This document shows, piece after piece, positions 10,483 to 20,823 of a stretch of DNA of 64,000 nt (positions within the stretch are counted from its first letter, which is position 1; each line of letters starts with the position of its first letter). The notes beneath the pieces were generated by a model. That model was given only the letters and a program-made list of their open reading frames with translations, made no database searches and had not been told where the DNA came from. Origin of the DNA: Psococerastis gibbosa. Taxonomy: Eukaryota; Arthropoda; Insecta; Psocodea; Psocidae. The translations under genes and the position numbers were made by a program. The stretch covers positions 43,397,469 to 43,461,468 of the forward strand of contig OZ020485.1 in NCBI GenBank assembly GCA_963971405.1, written 5' to 3'.

Positions 10483-10607
10483 TTTCGTAAAAACCACTTT
10501 TTTTGGTTCCTGGGACCTTAAAACGTGTAAATCCATTGAAATCTCGGAATCGAAAATTTCGACCGTCACAAAGCTTTCCTTATACTACGTATAAATTGGA
10601 AAGCAAC
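9682..10607 (+). mobile_element. Family E element, full-length
   Basis: About 925 bp, opening with AACTGGTCCGAGTTTACTCG and closing with ACTACGTATAAATTGGAAAG. The GACA-repeat at about 10446-10481, CACGCCGAATTTCATCAAAA and a G tract near 9865-9875 are in family order. It hosts a 54-bp insertion at 9738-9791. Not coding. Confidence 0.75.
9738..9791 (-). mobile_element. 54-bp retroposed fragment with 12-bp target duplication
   Basis: Inserted into the family E element and flanked by identical ACATTAGTAGAT (9726-9737, 9792-9803). On the minus strand it reads GCGTCAAATGGCCTACCAGC, a short GC-rich body, then an AAG repeat tail. Related longer sequences occur near 42400-42440 and 56740-56790. The tail and the 12-bp duplication indicate target-primed reverse transcription of a very short 3' end. 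Confidence 0.65.
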
Positions 10608-11305
10608 ATTCAATGGTGTACTGATGGGCTATCTACTTCTATTTGATTATTTTTAAAGAAATGATTAAAGCGACTTGTCGGTTAATTGAAGATTCCTAGT
10701 GTTTCTGGGTTCACTTTAAATTTCTATGCATTGTATCGTAAATTGGCGCGGTTGGTGCGGTATTTCTGGAGCACGTTCTTCATATATACAAATATTGTAC
10801 GTGAAATCTTTATTAACAACACCTAGTTGTCAAGATATATTGCTGCAATATATTGAATGCAGCATCGCCTTTATGCAATAAAGTAAGCATACAGAACTGA
10901 TCGGGAAGATCAGTGGTTCCCAAACAGTGACGGTCAATGTGTCGCTGCGGACCACCCCTTACATCTATTATTATTATTATTATTATTATTTTTAAGAATC
11001 AGAAGGCTTTCAAGGATATCCCTGTATTTAGCTTACAGTATGATTTTAATGTACGACAATGTTAATGTGAAACTTGGGCACGCATGTTTTTTACAATTCG
11101 CTGTATTCTCGGCTTAATGTTCTTGTTAATATTTAGCAACTATTAATTAAGTCACTGCAGGCATTCTCGCGGACCATTTGCCAGGGTCTCGTGGACTGGT
11201 GGAGAACCACTGGGTTGGATATTAGTGTAGCTGGTGCCGACTTGTCTAGCAAATACGAATCTTGTGGAAAAGCAGATAAATAGAGGGTTTAGCGAATTCT
11301 GTTAT
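10608..11305. other. Unassigned sequence with an ATT microsatellite
   Basis: No gene seen. An ATT repeat occupies about 10967-10990, and the surrounding unique-looking DNA has no shared family in the window. Confidence 0.45.
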
Positions 11306-11470
11306 TGAAGGCTTGTAATCCAGCGGTTAAGACGATGCCTCGGATGTGGGTAGATCGTGGGTTCGAATCACGCAAGATTTTTCTAAACCCTCTAATTTCG
11401 GTCACCTAGTTATCAACTATAACGCTAAATTGACTTTAGGTTGAAGAAACATTCTCCGTAGGCCATAATG
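11306..11470 (+). repeat. tRNA-like repeat family H, copy 1
   Basis: A tRNA-like head has an A-box-like GCGGTTAAGACG and a perfect B box GGGTTCGAATC at about 11350-11361. It is followed by CCCTCTAATTTCGGT and a GGTTGAAGAAAC tail. The 5' and 3' ends cannot form an acceptor stem, so it is a tRNA-derived repeat (SINE-like), not a tRNA gene. A second copy is at 62940-63075. Confidence 0.6.
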
Positions 11471-11515
11471 TTTCTTCGTTTTTCCAAAGGAGCTGCTCTC
11501 TCAGTATTTCTGCTT

Positions 11516-11790
11516 TAAGCAACTCTGTCAGCCTGGCGGCGGGAGTGAGTTTGTTTATTAACTTGAGACACCCTAGAGGCGGACTCCTTCACCTCAGGGA
11601 GAATTGGAGTTGACTGACAGGTGGATCTCTTGTTTATAGTGGATTCCGAACCACTTGGGGAACATAGTAAAGTCATAGGATTAATTCGGAGTTGATCAGA
11701 ACTAGACACGCACTTAGACTAACTGGTAGCATCAGCACGTTATCATATCTTACGATGTTCCCTTGCCAACGCTGTGCACACTACCAAATT
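11516..11790 (-). repeat. Family C repeat, divergent inverted copy
   Basis: Shares AGTGGATTCCGAACCACTTG, GAACATAGTAAAGTCATAGG and CAACGCTGTGCACACTACC with 14812-15010, and more distantly with the plus-strand copies at 3062 and 36800. Non-coding. Confidence 0.5.
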
Positions 11791-13204
11791 TGTAAGAGAC
11801 TCTGTTTTCGTTGATTCAACATGGTATTAGCGTTGGCAGCTGTGAACATGGACTTAATTTTTATGACGCATAGTCTATGTATCTGATATTGTATGATTCA
11901 TAATACTGTTCAGGGTACTTAAGTAGACGCATTTTTATTATTGTTATTCTATTAAAATAAAAAGAGATATGGAATTTACCGTTGGTGCAAAATTTCCATG
12001 AAATATATCTGAACTACGAAATAGGATACGGTACGAACTGCAATATCGATTCAGAAGAGCAGATGTGGAATCAATCTCCCTGAAAATTCATTACGAATGG
12101 AAACGAATGATGAAACAAACGACTTGCCGTATGTTTTGGCGCGTTAAAAAAAAGTTACGTGAGACGAATGTGATTGAGATGATCTTGGGGAAGCAGTGCG
12201 CAGGTGCCTTATTATTTTTTCACCATCTTTGAACCTTGTGAGCGAGGGCAATGAGGGTGGTTTCCCGGTTTTTTTAACCGGTTAGACGTTCCTTTGTTCA
12301 ACATCGTCTTTGAAAGGCGGCAAGTTTGGCGTTGCTTAATGATAATACACTAATATTACTATCTAAAGTTAGTAGGCATTTGCCAGGTCAATTTTAACCC
12401 TCTGGGTATAGTATAGTATCCAATAGTAGGGCGCTGGCGGTGGCGTGCCCCCCCCATTTCCCCCCCTTGACAGTTCACAGGAGCATTTTAGTATACTCAT
12501 TTTGAAAAAATAAAGTGAAAAGTGTTTGGAAGTGGAACAAATTAAAAACTTGCTGACTTAATGGTTCAGTGGCACTAGACCGGTTTCGGCGGTCACCAAG
12601 CACTCCAAGCAGAGCATGCAAGTGTAATGTTTAATTAATTTACTTTATTTATTTAGCTTACGGTAGAGCTCAAGAAGGCCGGAAGTCAAAGCACAGGCTA
12701 AATTTTGGATTTTATGCTAAGTATTAAAATTGTTCAGTCTCTATTTTAGCTTATTCATTCTTTTCAACATTATTTATTATGTAGACCTTAATATTGTCAA
12801 ACCCCCAGCATTAAACTAGTCGGGTCTGATCTCTTGTCAATACCCCCTCCCCCCTTTTGAATATTCAAAAATCGCCGCTGTAGTCGTATTATTTCACTTT
12901 TCATCAGAAAAATTTCTTAAGTGTTTGAATTAGGTAGAATTGTTAAATGAGGCTTTCGTTGATCAAATTTATTTATTGTTCTATACATAACCAATGAAAA
13001 ATAATCAGAAGCCGAGTTAAATAGTCTCTAAATTTATTGCTTTTACACAGGTGACTATTTCAATTCCATTATAATTGCCATAATATTAATTGTACTATAT
13101 ACCTATGTAGAATATATTATGCTATAGTATACTGTGTTCTTCAACTAGACCAATAACTTTAATTTAATTTTTTAGTTTAATAATGATATTTTAATACATT
13201 ATTT
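11791..13204. other. Unassigned sequence with C-rich tracts
   Basis: No gene seen. C-rich runs near 12448-12470 and 12842-12856, with CTGGCGG / CGCCGCTG nearby, hint at a decayed G-rich-ended transposon. I could not find a matching target duplication. Confidence 0.4.
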
Positions 13205-13860
13205 CGCTTTTTTTTAATGCCTCTTCTTATATAAGATTGGCGACCATTGTGGCAATTTAAACTTTGGAGAAGTGCCCTTGAGAAACCAATGCAGCAGGTT
13301 TTTTAAGCAGGATGATTTTCTCCTGCCGGGAGCCCTGAGACCTTCTATCTTCCTTTAGATTATCACATGTGGAAGTCGGTATTTTTTGCTAATTATGACA
13401 TGACTGAAGTATGTTATTTTCCATATCAGAGCCTCATCATTTGGGACACAATCTCTCCATTCGTCGGTATATCCACATTTCAAATGAACTGATTTTGTTC
13501 TCCATAATAGCTTGTGTCAAAGTTCATCCCTCATCCATACCATATTTAGAACAATTGGGAGCACATAACACTTCATCATTCGCAATCGAAGGTCCAACCG
13601 CCGCAGATTCCGTCACAGAAGTACTTTCTGCATTTTGATGAAGACATTTCGAGCTTGTTCAATGCGGCTGCGACTTTCCAGATTCACCTCCCACTCACTG
13701 ATTACAATGCGTCTGTTTGCAATGCATCCGAGGTACCGGTATTGTTTACATTGCACTACAAGCCCACGATATACTTCTTCACTAATTAAGATGCCTGCTT
13801 ACTTAATAACGACTTCAGCAGTTGTTCTTCTGAAGAGGCAGCCATAACAGTGTCATAAGC
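13205..13860 (-). pseudogene. Non-LTR retrotransposon RT C-terminus, frameshifted
   Basis: On the minus strand a YRYLGC-like start is followed by LESRSRIEQARNVFIKMQKV and LRLRMMKCYV, the post-polymerase region of arthropod non-LTR elements. Next come CGYTD-like remains of the MW.YRR block. The terminal GRRKSSWLKNL and LHWF motif lies near 13280-13340. Several frameshifts and stops are present. The 3' end, with the plus-strand motif TTTTTTAATGCCTCTTCTTA, matches fragments at 33566, 44799 and 47340. Confidence 0.7.
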
Positions 13861-14449
13861 ATTTCTGTTATATCGCAGATTGTTGACAATCTCTCAATTG
13901 ATAACAATGCTGATAACTCTGCTTCATTTCATCTCAAATCGATATTTCTACTTGTCAAAATTGGTTGAACTAAACTGTACCTTAGGCCTAAATAACAGTT
14001 CACTTATCAGTGTTCTTAATGTAATATTGAAAGTACTTAGTGGCATAATTAGTTGAAATTATAGAGCTGAGGAAAGTCTGTATAGTGCAATTATATAGTT
14101 TAAATGTAGTCTAACGGCCTGCGAATATACGAGTGGGTATCGTGAGCAGTCAACAGTTAGAAATAGGGTCTTTTACAAAGTTAAATGGGGCCGGGTTGCT
14201 TCTTCCTTTGGGAACGCGGCTTCAAATTAAAGCTTTAAAGGGTCATGGTCATTTAAATTTAAATTAGTAACAATTTTTCAAGTATGAACGAGAGGATCCA
14301 AAGCAGCTCAAGCTAATGGAGCTGCTGCCATACAACCGATATTTTTTTACCAATTATAACATTTTTCCAATCGTGTGCCAATTCGAGACTCGTTGGCTGA
14401 CTGGATATTTCTGTAGTGTTGGCTTTGTTTGTTCTGTTTTCCAACGCCT
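13861..14449. other. Unassigned sequence
   Basis: No supported gene, terminal repeats or shared family noted. Confidence 0.4.
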
Positions 14450-14805
14450 ACTTTCATATATAAACAACCCTGTCCGTCTAGTGGGGGGAGCCTTCTTCGA
14501 GCTACAGCCGGCTGGCTGGTTGGTAGCAACGCATGTGGCATCAATGCCTCCACTCCCTTCGATTAGAGCACGCCGGGCTCCACGTATGTATTGGTCATCC
14601 TCCACATCCTCCATGACTTGCTCGGCTCACGCCATCTATAGTTCCTTCTACGATGAAGCTGACGAAGTTCTATTTTCGTAGCATATGTCCGATCCAGCAA
14701 GCTCTTCTAGTACATATGGATGCAACCAGAGTTTTGTTTTCGCTTTTTCTGGTTAGAACCTCCTCATTGGTAACTTGGGCTTGCCAAGGTATTCGTAGAA
14801 TGCGA
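14450..14805 (-). pseudogene. Non-LTR retrotransposon RT C-terminal fragment, second family
   Basis: The minus strand reads RILRIPWQAQVTNEEVL, then CWIGHMLRK. After frameshifts come FIVEGTIDG, MEDVEDDQYI and ending ATNQPAG, the classic tail of a jockey/CR1-like polymerase. At least two frame changes and a stop at about 14680 inactivate it. It is a different lineage from the GRRKSSWLKNL fragments. Confidence 0.7.
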
Positions 14806-14811
14806 CGGGGG

Positions 14812-15010
14812 AAGTGAGTCAGTTTATTAACTTGAGACACCCAAAAAGCAAACTCCTTCACCTCAGGGAGAAGAGGAGTTGACTGATAGGGTGGATCTCC
14901 TATGATTATAGTGGATTCCGAACCACATGGGGAACATAGTAAACATAGACTGCCTAAGCGCGTTATCATGTCCAACCATGTTCCCCTACCAACGCTGTGC
15001 ACACTACTAT
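14812..15010 (-). repeat. Family C repeat, inverted copy
   Basis: Close match to 11516-11790 (CTCCTTCACCTCAGGGAGAA, TAGTGGATTCCGAACCAC, CCAACGCTGTGCACACTAC). Non-coding. Confidence 0.5.
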
Positions 15011-15927
15011 TAAGCTTGCTGCAGTTTTTACGGGCTCAGTTCTGGTGGATATTTCTAAGTACCTGCTGGAGCTAAAAGTGAAATAGTGCAAAACACTTTT
15101 TTTTTTACATTACTCATACAGTGGTACTGTTTCAAACAGTATCAAACTAGGGCACACGATGATATTAAAATTCGAGTGGAAAGAATGCGAGAACGTGTAC
15201 ACATAATGCTATACCGTATTGTAGCAATAAGTAATCACAAAGTATGTATCGCAATACAGTTTTATAATGTAAACAACGTACGGTATATGGGGGTTATGAA
15301 CGAAAAAGTAATCCGAGTGGAGCAGCGGGGACTCTGTCTCACTTTTAATGCTGGAAAGGGCTGAGAACTTTTCCTTCTGCCAAGTACAAGTTTCGCCATT
15401 TAAATTTATATGACTTCGCGGATATGGAAAATTTAACGAACCTCTCCTTGTATATTTGACAAAAGACTTTGAGTTTAGCATCCTTGAGGGACTGGTATTG
15501 ACAAGTTAGGTTCGTTAATCAAAGGGGCAATTCAGAGAGCAGCTCAAACGATACCGAGAAGAAATTCCTGTTAAACCCAGCAGTTGTATGGAAGTCAGTA
15601 CAGCTCATTAGTCTCATCGTTACAATTATTGCATAGGTACTCGTACAATAGGAATGTACAGAAAATGGAATTGCGGGATATTGAATTTAAAAATAAGCAA
15701 ATAAATGAAATTAAAAAGTGAAGTGAATTGTGAAGAAGATAATGAATGGTATATGCGTCGTTCAAGTAATAATTACATTGAAATTAAAATAAATAATAAT
15801 AATCAATAAAAACAATTAAAGTGGAAGAAGACGCTAAGTATAAGTAATAATAGAGTATTCTCGTGGAAGGTGTCAGTGGCGGGACTTAGGGGTGTCGTCG
15901 TGTCGGGCCCCAGGCGGAATAAAATAA
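15011..15927. other. Unassigned AT-rich sequence
   Basis: No gene or shared repeat recognised between the family C repeat and the MITE that hosts the BEL element. Confidence 0.45.
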
Positions 15928-16020
15928 TTAGGCGCTTATTCCACCTACGTCAATAGTGAATAGTAAATGGGACGGACATGTCAATTTTACTCTATGCCAT
16001 AGTTAAAATTGATCAATGAT

Positions 16021-16025
16021 CATAG
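16021..16025. repeat. 5-bp target site duplication of the BEL element
   Basis: CATAG here is repeated exactly at 25777-25781 just after the 3' LTR, as expected for an integrase-mediated BEL/Pao insertion. It shows that both element ends are original. Confidence 0.85.
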
Positions 16026-16659
16026 TGTCCGTGAATGCCTCGCATTGCACAAGCTAAATATAGTTGCGGGTTGTTGTCGCAGGTACCTTACCCTAAATCG
16101 GGTAGGTACACAAGTACTCATCCCCGCATTTTACAGTTAGTGAATTCAGTCTCAATATTGTATCGGCTCCAATAGGTTGTATATTTATTTAATTATATAG
16201 CTATTGTTATTTACATTAATTTATTATAGTTGTGGTTGTAGTGTTTTCTTGTTTGTGTTATTATTCTTTATATTAAACAGTGTTTATTGTGCTCGCCCCT
16301 GCCGAGATTCCTGCGGATACTTTGCAAGCCACGGACTCCGGTAGTAGATAAGTAGCGTAGCCTATTCACTCAAAACACATACACCCAGACACTTTACAGC
16401 ACCACACTATACATTACATTTTATAATAGGTCTACCTACTGTACTACACCTTCACCACCGAGTAAGCAGAGTACGGTAGGCTTATTCTCTTCCTTTCTTA
16501 CCAATTCATAATTATTTTCATACAGTCCACTCTCATTTCATAGGTACCTAAACCTTCAGGAGCGTAATTTGGAGTTCTTAGTTATTAGCTTATTAGGATA
16601 CGCCCCTGTTGTGAGTTAGGTACTTATTTTATTGTACTGAGCTATCGCAGAAAACCACA
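16026..16659 (+). repeat. 5' LTR of the BEL element
   Basis: 634 bp, TG...CA ends. Compared segment by segment with 25143-25776, no difference was found, so insertion was recent. It should contain the element's promoter and polyadenylation signals; no canonical motif stood out. Confidence 0.92.
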
Positions 16660-16660
16660 T

Positions 16661-16678
16661 TGGTCCTTCGAGCCGGAT
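16661..16678 (+). other. Primer binding site, tRNA-Tyr
   Basis: TGGTCCTTCGAGCCGGAT, one base after the LTR, is complementary to the 3' 18 nucleotides, including CCA, of animal tRNA-Tyr. It sets minus-strand DNA synthesis for reverse transcription. Confidence 0.85.
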
Positions 16679-17245
16679 CGGTCCTACGATCTGAATAGTT
16701 CTTTCTTTTGTCTTTTTACACCTTACTTCTAGCCCCGATTGTTTTATGCTATTGTCCAGTTCTGCATTTACATACCTGGCGCAACAATTCGCAACTATCA
16801 GCTCTTAGATAAGGTTGATATATTATTATTTTCGTAGGCATTACGATATAATACAATATTATATTTTATTATAATTTTATATTTAATTATTGGCATTGAG
16901 CCTATTAGAATCTGTAGTAGCCTATGTTATAGAGCATGGTATAACGGTAACCGTTATATTGGTCGTGGGGATATTACTACCCAAGGACTGGTACCTGGAT
17001 CTGACCTTCTCGTCACCCTCTTTCAATAGATACTTTTAGGGGGATTTTTTTGGAATTGGCAGGTTTTAGGGTCTTTATTGTTAAGACACCATTACATGGT
17101 ACCGATACTATACGGTTTCTATTATTGAACTGACATTTGGGTCAATTTATGGTGTCATAGTCATTGTGTTGTGCAAATAGGGGATTGAGTATAGCCTGTC
17201 CCGTTAGGTTCCCTTTTGTGAATTGTGGGTTCATTTATTGCGGAA

Positions 17246-20029
17246 ATGGCACCGACAAGAAGGCGAACCGTTAGAAGTGACCCTGATGCGTCTAATTGTA
17301 GTAGGCTACAAATTTTGCTTCACAAACGGTCAATGATTATTAATGACGTTAAGTCAATTTTAGCATATTTAAAATGCACCACATCTCTCACGCCCGGAGC
17401 TCTAAAGATCAAATCTCAGCGTGCTGAAGGATTGGTCACTCAATTCGAATCTATAGAGTCTGAACTGATGGATATCAATTCCGGAAGTTCCACCTCCAGC
17501 CGCATATCGGTTGAAGCGGAGCGTGAGGAATTTTATAATCTTTGTGATGAAGTGCACATTTTGGCCATTGATGGCATGGATAAGGGAACTGTGTCAAATT
17601 ATTCCAGCCCAGCTTGTGGCTTAGGGCCAAACTTATTAAAGCCAATTGAAATCCCTACTCTTGAAAGCCACAATTTTGACATGTGGTATGCAGTTTTTGA
17701 CAGCTTAGTCAACAGTAGTGCGTCTTGGACACCTACCGTTAAATTCCATTACCTTATAAGCAGCTTAGGGCATGACGCCAAAGCCTTAATTAGTGAGTTC
17801 TTGCCAATATGCGATGCGAATTACGCGTTGGCATTGAATTGTTTAAAATCGCATTTTGAAAATAAAAGGCTTAAGGCATCGACCATGGTCAGCAACATGC
17901 TCAATTGCTCTCCCCTTGCGTCTGGGCGGAGCAGCGCTGATTTAAGCAATTTAATTCAGACTTTTCGGAATTCAATTAGCGCATTAGATAAAATGCAAAT
18001 TAAAGATTTAACGGAATTTGTCTTCTTTCAAGCGCTCTACGCTAAAATTGATGTTCAAACCCGTAGGGCATTTGACCATCAACTTAAAGACATTAAGGCG
18101 TTATGCAACGTACATGACCTAATAAAATTTTTACAGGCAAAGGTACAAGCTTCCGACCTAGATAAGGTTATAGCCAAACCTTTGAAAGCTAGCCTAAGCA
18201 CTTTCAAGCCTAAATCGGCTCTTTTGGTGGACCCTGCGGACTCTGCCAATGCTCGTAAAGCAGTGCGTCCAATCAGCAAGAAATGCCCGGTTTGCAATGG
18301 GTCCCACCCTGCATACCGGTGTCAGCAACTTTTGAAGCTGACTGTTCCCAAACGATGGGAAAAAGCTTTAGAAATAAAATTGTGTGCAAAATGCCTCAAC
18401 AGCACTCAGCATTCGGCCGCTGAATGCCCTGTTGAATTTTTGTGTCGAAATTGCTCTGATGGAGATAATCAGCACAATAGTCTATTGTGCCGCAAAGGCG
18501 GTTCTTCTACTTTGGACCGAAAGCAAAGGCCTACTAACAATAGTACCTCTTTAGGGCACCGCCAGACTCCTACAACTTATGAGGAGCCAGCTAGTGCATT
18601 GGTGGCATCCGGTCCACAGGCTCTATTGGCTACGGCTGTAGTCACTATTCATGGGTTTTCAATGCGTACTGTAATTGACAATGGAAGCCATCTTAGTTTT
18701 ATAACAGAAAAGGCTGCTTCACAACTTGGTTGCAAGCGGTTTTACGACAAAACTCTCATTCGAGGTATTGCCGGAACAACTAAGACCAAAGGAAGGGTTA
18801 TCTTTACCATTGAATCAACTGTTAATCCCCATTTTAAGCAAAAGATTGAGGCTTTGGTTCTTCCCCAAATCTGCGGGAATCTTCCTTCTCGACCCGTCAC
18901 TTCTGATATAAGTGGCCATTTAGGTGATATAGCCTTGGCTGATCCCCTTTTTTATAAACCTGCTAACGTAGACATTCTACTGGGAGCCAGAGTCTACTCC
19001 TCTATTTTAAGCGATTCCAAGCCTCTACTCAGGTTGGGTGGGCTAACGGCGCAGTGGACTCAGTTGGGTTACGTGCTACTGGGAAGTACGACTGCTGACG
19101 AAGCTTCCGTGTCACTTTTAGGTCTAAGTGTAGACCAGGATTTAACTGAGGATGTTGAGCGGTTATGTGAGATTGGAGAAGGTCCTAAGTCCATACCACT
19201 TTCTGCTGATGAACAGCTGGCTGAGGATATTTACTCACAAACTACAGTATGTAGAGCTGACGGCAGAAATGAGGTACGACTACCCTTTAAGCCAAATGCT
19301 GTCCCATTAGTGAAAAATAACTTTTCACCCCTTAAGAGTCTGCTTTCATTAGAAAGTAGGCTATGCAAGGAGCCCGAGAAATTTAAATTGTATCGGAATT
19401 TTTTTGCTGACTATCTTGAAAGCGGTATTCTAGAAAAGGCTAGAACCGTTTCAAAGTATATGTTACCTCATCATTCGGTTATCAAACGGTCCAGTAGTTG
19501 TACTCGTTTGCGGCCCGTTATGAATGCCAGTTGCCTCGACAAGAATGGCAACTCTCTGAATCCTCAATTGCTGACGGGACCAGCATTGCAAACTGATATT
19601 TGCGATGAGTTATTGTCTTTCAAAGAAAGAAGTGTTGGTTTGATACCCGACATTAGAAAAATGTACAATCAGGTTGTGATTGCTCCTGCTGATAGGTGTT
19701 ATCAGCATATTTTGTGGAGGCCTGCACCTGATGGTGGTTCTGAGGAACTTGAGTTCACTCGTGTGCTATTCAGCATGGCACCTAGTGCATTTTTAGCACA
19801 GCGAACTATAAAGCAGTTCATTGCTGACGAGAGCGTTAATTTCCGAAGAGGTACCAACATTTCGCTGACTCAGCTATATGTTGAAGATTTAATTACCAGT
19901 TTAGACGGCAGCGATGACGAAATCCGATTTGCTGTCAACGATTTGCTGCGCAAAGGTGGCTTTGAACTCCAAAAATTTGGAAGTTCACACCACAGCCTTT
20001 TGTTCAATCTACCGCGTGATCAATGTGAA
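17246..20029 (+). pseudogene. BEL gag-protease-RT, 5' part of the interrupted polyprotein
   Basis: The first ATG of the frame (17246, context GAAATGG) follows an in-frame stop at 17219. About 928 codons are open to the hAT insertion; translation then runs about 33 codons into hAT sequence to a stop ending at 20128. Gag region (roughly residues 100-330) has the DUF1759-like FDMWYAVFDSLV stretch. Three Cys-rich knuckles follow at about 345-415 (CPVCNGSHPAYRC, CAKCLNSTQHSAAEC, CRNCSDGDNQHNSLLC). An aspartic protease lies near 475, but the usual D-S/T-G reads DNGS. RT runs from about 690 with RPVMNAS and PDIRKMYNQV. The YVDD catalytic box is YVED near 878, replacing one metal-binding Asp. Both substitutions are likely damaging, so this copy's own enzymes are doubtful although the frame is open. 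Confidence 0.88.
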
Positions 20030-20037
20030 GACACTGA
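20030..20037. repeat. 8-bp target duplication of the hAT element
   Basis: GACACTGA, repeated exactly at 23866-23873. Without the hAT and one copy, the pol frame reads through in register. Confidence 0.9.
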
Positions 20038-20518
20038 CAGTGCCGGGTTTGGCTATGGGGCACTGTGGGCCCGGGCCCCAGGGCCCCCACAAAAATGGGG
20101 CCCCCACAAAACGAAAAAATACAAATAAAAAATTGAAAAAATTAAAAAAAATCAAAACAGATAACTTTTTAAATTTTCGCGGGAAATTCGAACGCATCGT
20201 GGCATTAATGACTCATTTTTGATAAAAATTTAACAAAAAATGAAGTATGTCCACTCCTGCTCTGAAACCACGATTGTTTTGCTTCATTAAATACAAATTG
20301 AAAATTTGAAATCAAATTTCTAAATTGAAACTACTTTTATCAGCACTTTCTGGTTGGTATATTGTTAAGGTAAGTAGCATAAGTTAATTCTTATATTAGA
20401 GGCGGAAGTACCTAATAGTTGTTCTTTATAAGATAAGGTCCTTATTTTTCGTATTCTGCGCCCATTTACCACAATTCACAGAACGCATCAAAACTTTGTA
20501 AGCCTATTAATTTTAATA

Positions 20519-20717
20519 CGAAATGTGCCCAGCCACGTGGTCGCCACAAAATCGAGCACGTTATAAATATAAAATTCATTGGTCTAAAATGTTATATGTC
20601 ATAAAATGTTATATTATAAGACGCATGATTCGGAATTTTGAGATGTTTTATACAAAAGGGGATAAAAAATAAAATGTATTCGATTTTGTGGTGACCACGT
20701 GGCTGCACATTTCATCT
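20519..20717. repeat. Inverted repeat in the hAT 5' region
   Basis: AAATGTGCCCAGCCACGTGG and GCCACAAAATCGA (20521-20556) are mirrored at about 20677-20715 (TCGATTTTGTGG, CCACGTGGCTGCACATTT). It may be a small MITE trapped in the element, or a subterminal structure of it. No target duplication could be fixed. Confidence 0.6.
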
Positions 20718-20823
20718 TAAGTAGGGCAATAGGAACAAGTGGACTAGATAATTAGGCTCTGGCTAGTGAGTTCTGAAAAAACTAATTTATTACAATTTTT
20801 ATTTTTGATTCCGTAGTGAAATA

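Noticed and set aside
11306-11400. Possible tRNA genes at 11.3 kb and 62.95 kb
   Set aside because: A and B boxes are good, but the ends cannot pair into an acceptor stem and the two copies share flanking repeat sequence, so they are tRNA-derived repeats.
12430-12885. Possible hAT-type element with C-rich interior
   Set aside because: CTGGCGG / CGCCGCTG ends are only loosely inverted and no 8-bp duplication was found.
14316-14681. 121-codon plus-strand ORF
   Set aside because: It is the reverse strand of a recognisable non-LTR RT fragment (ATNQPAG and related motifs on the minus strand).
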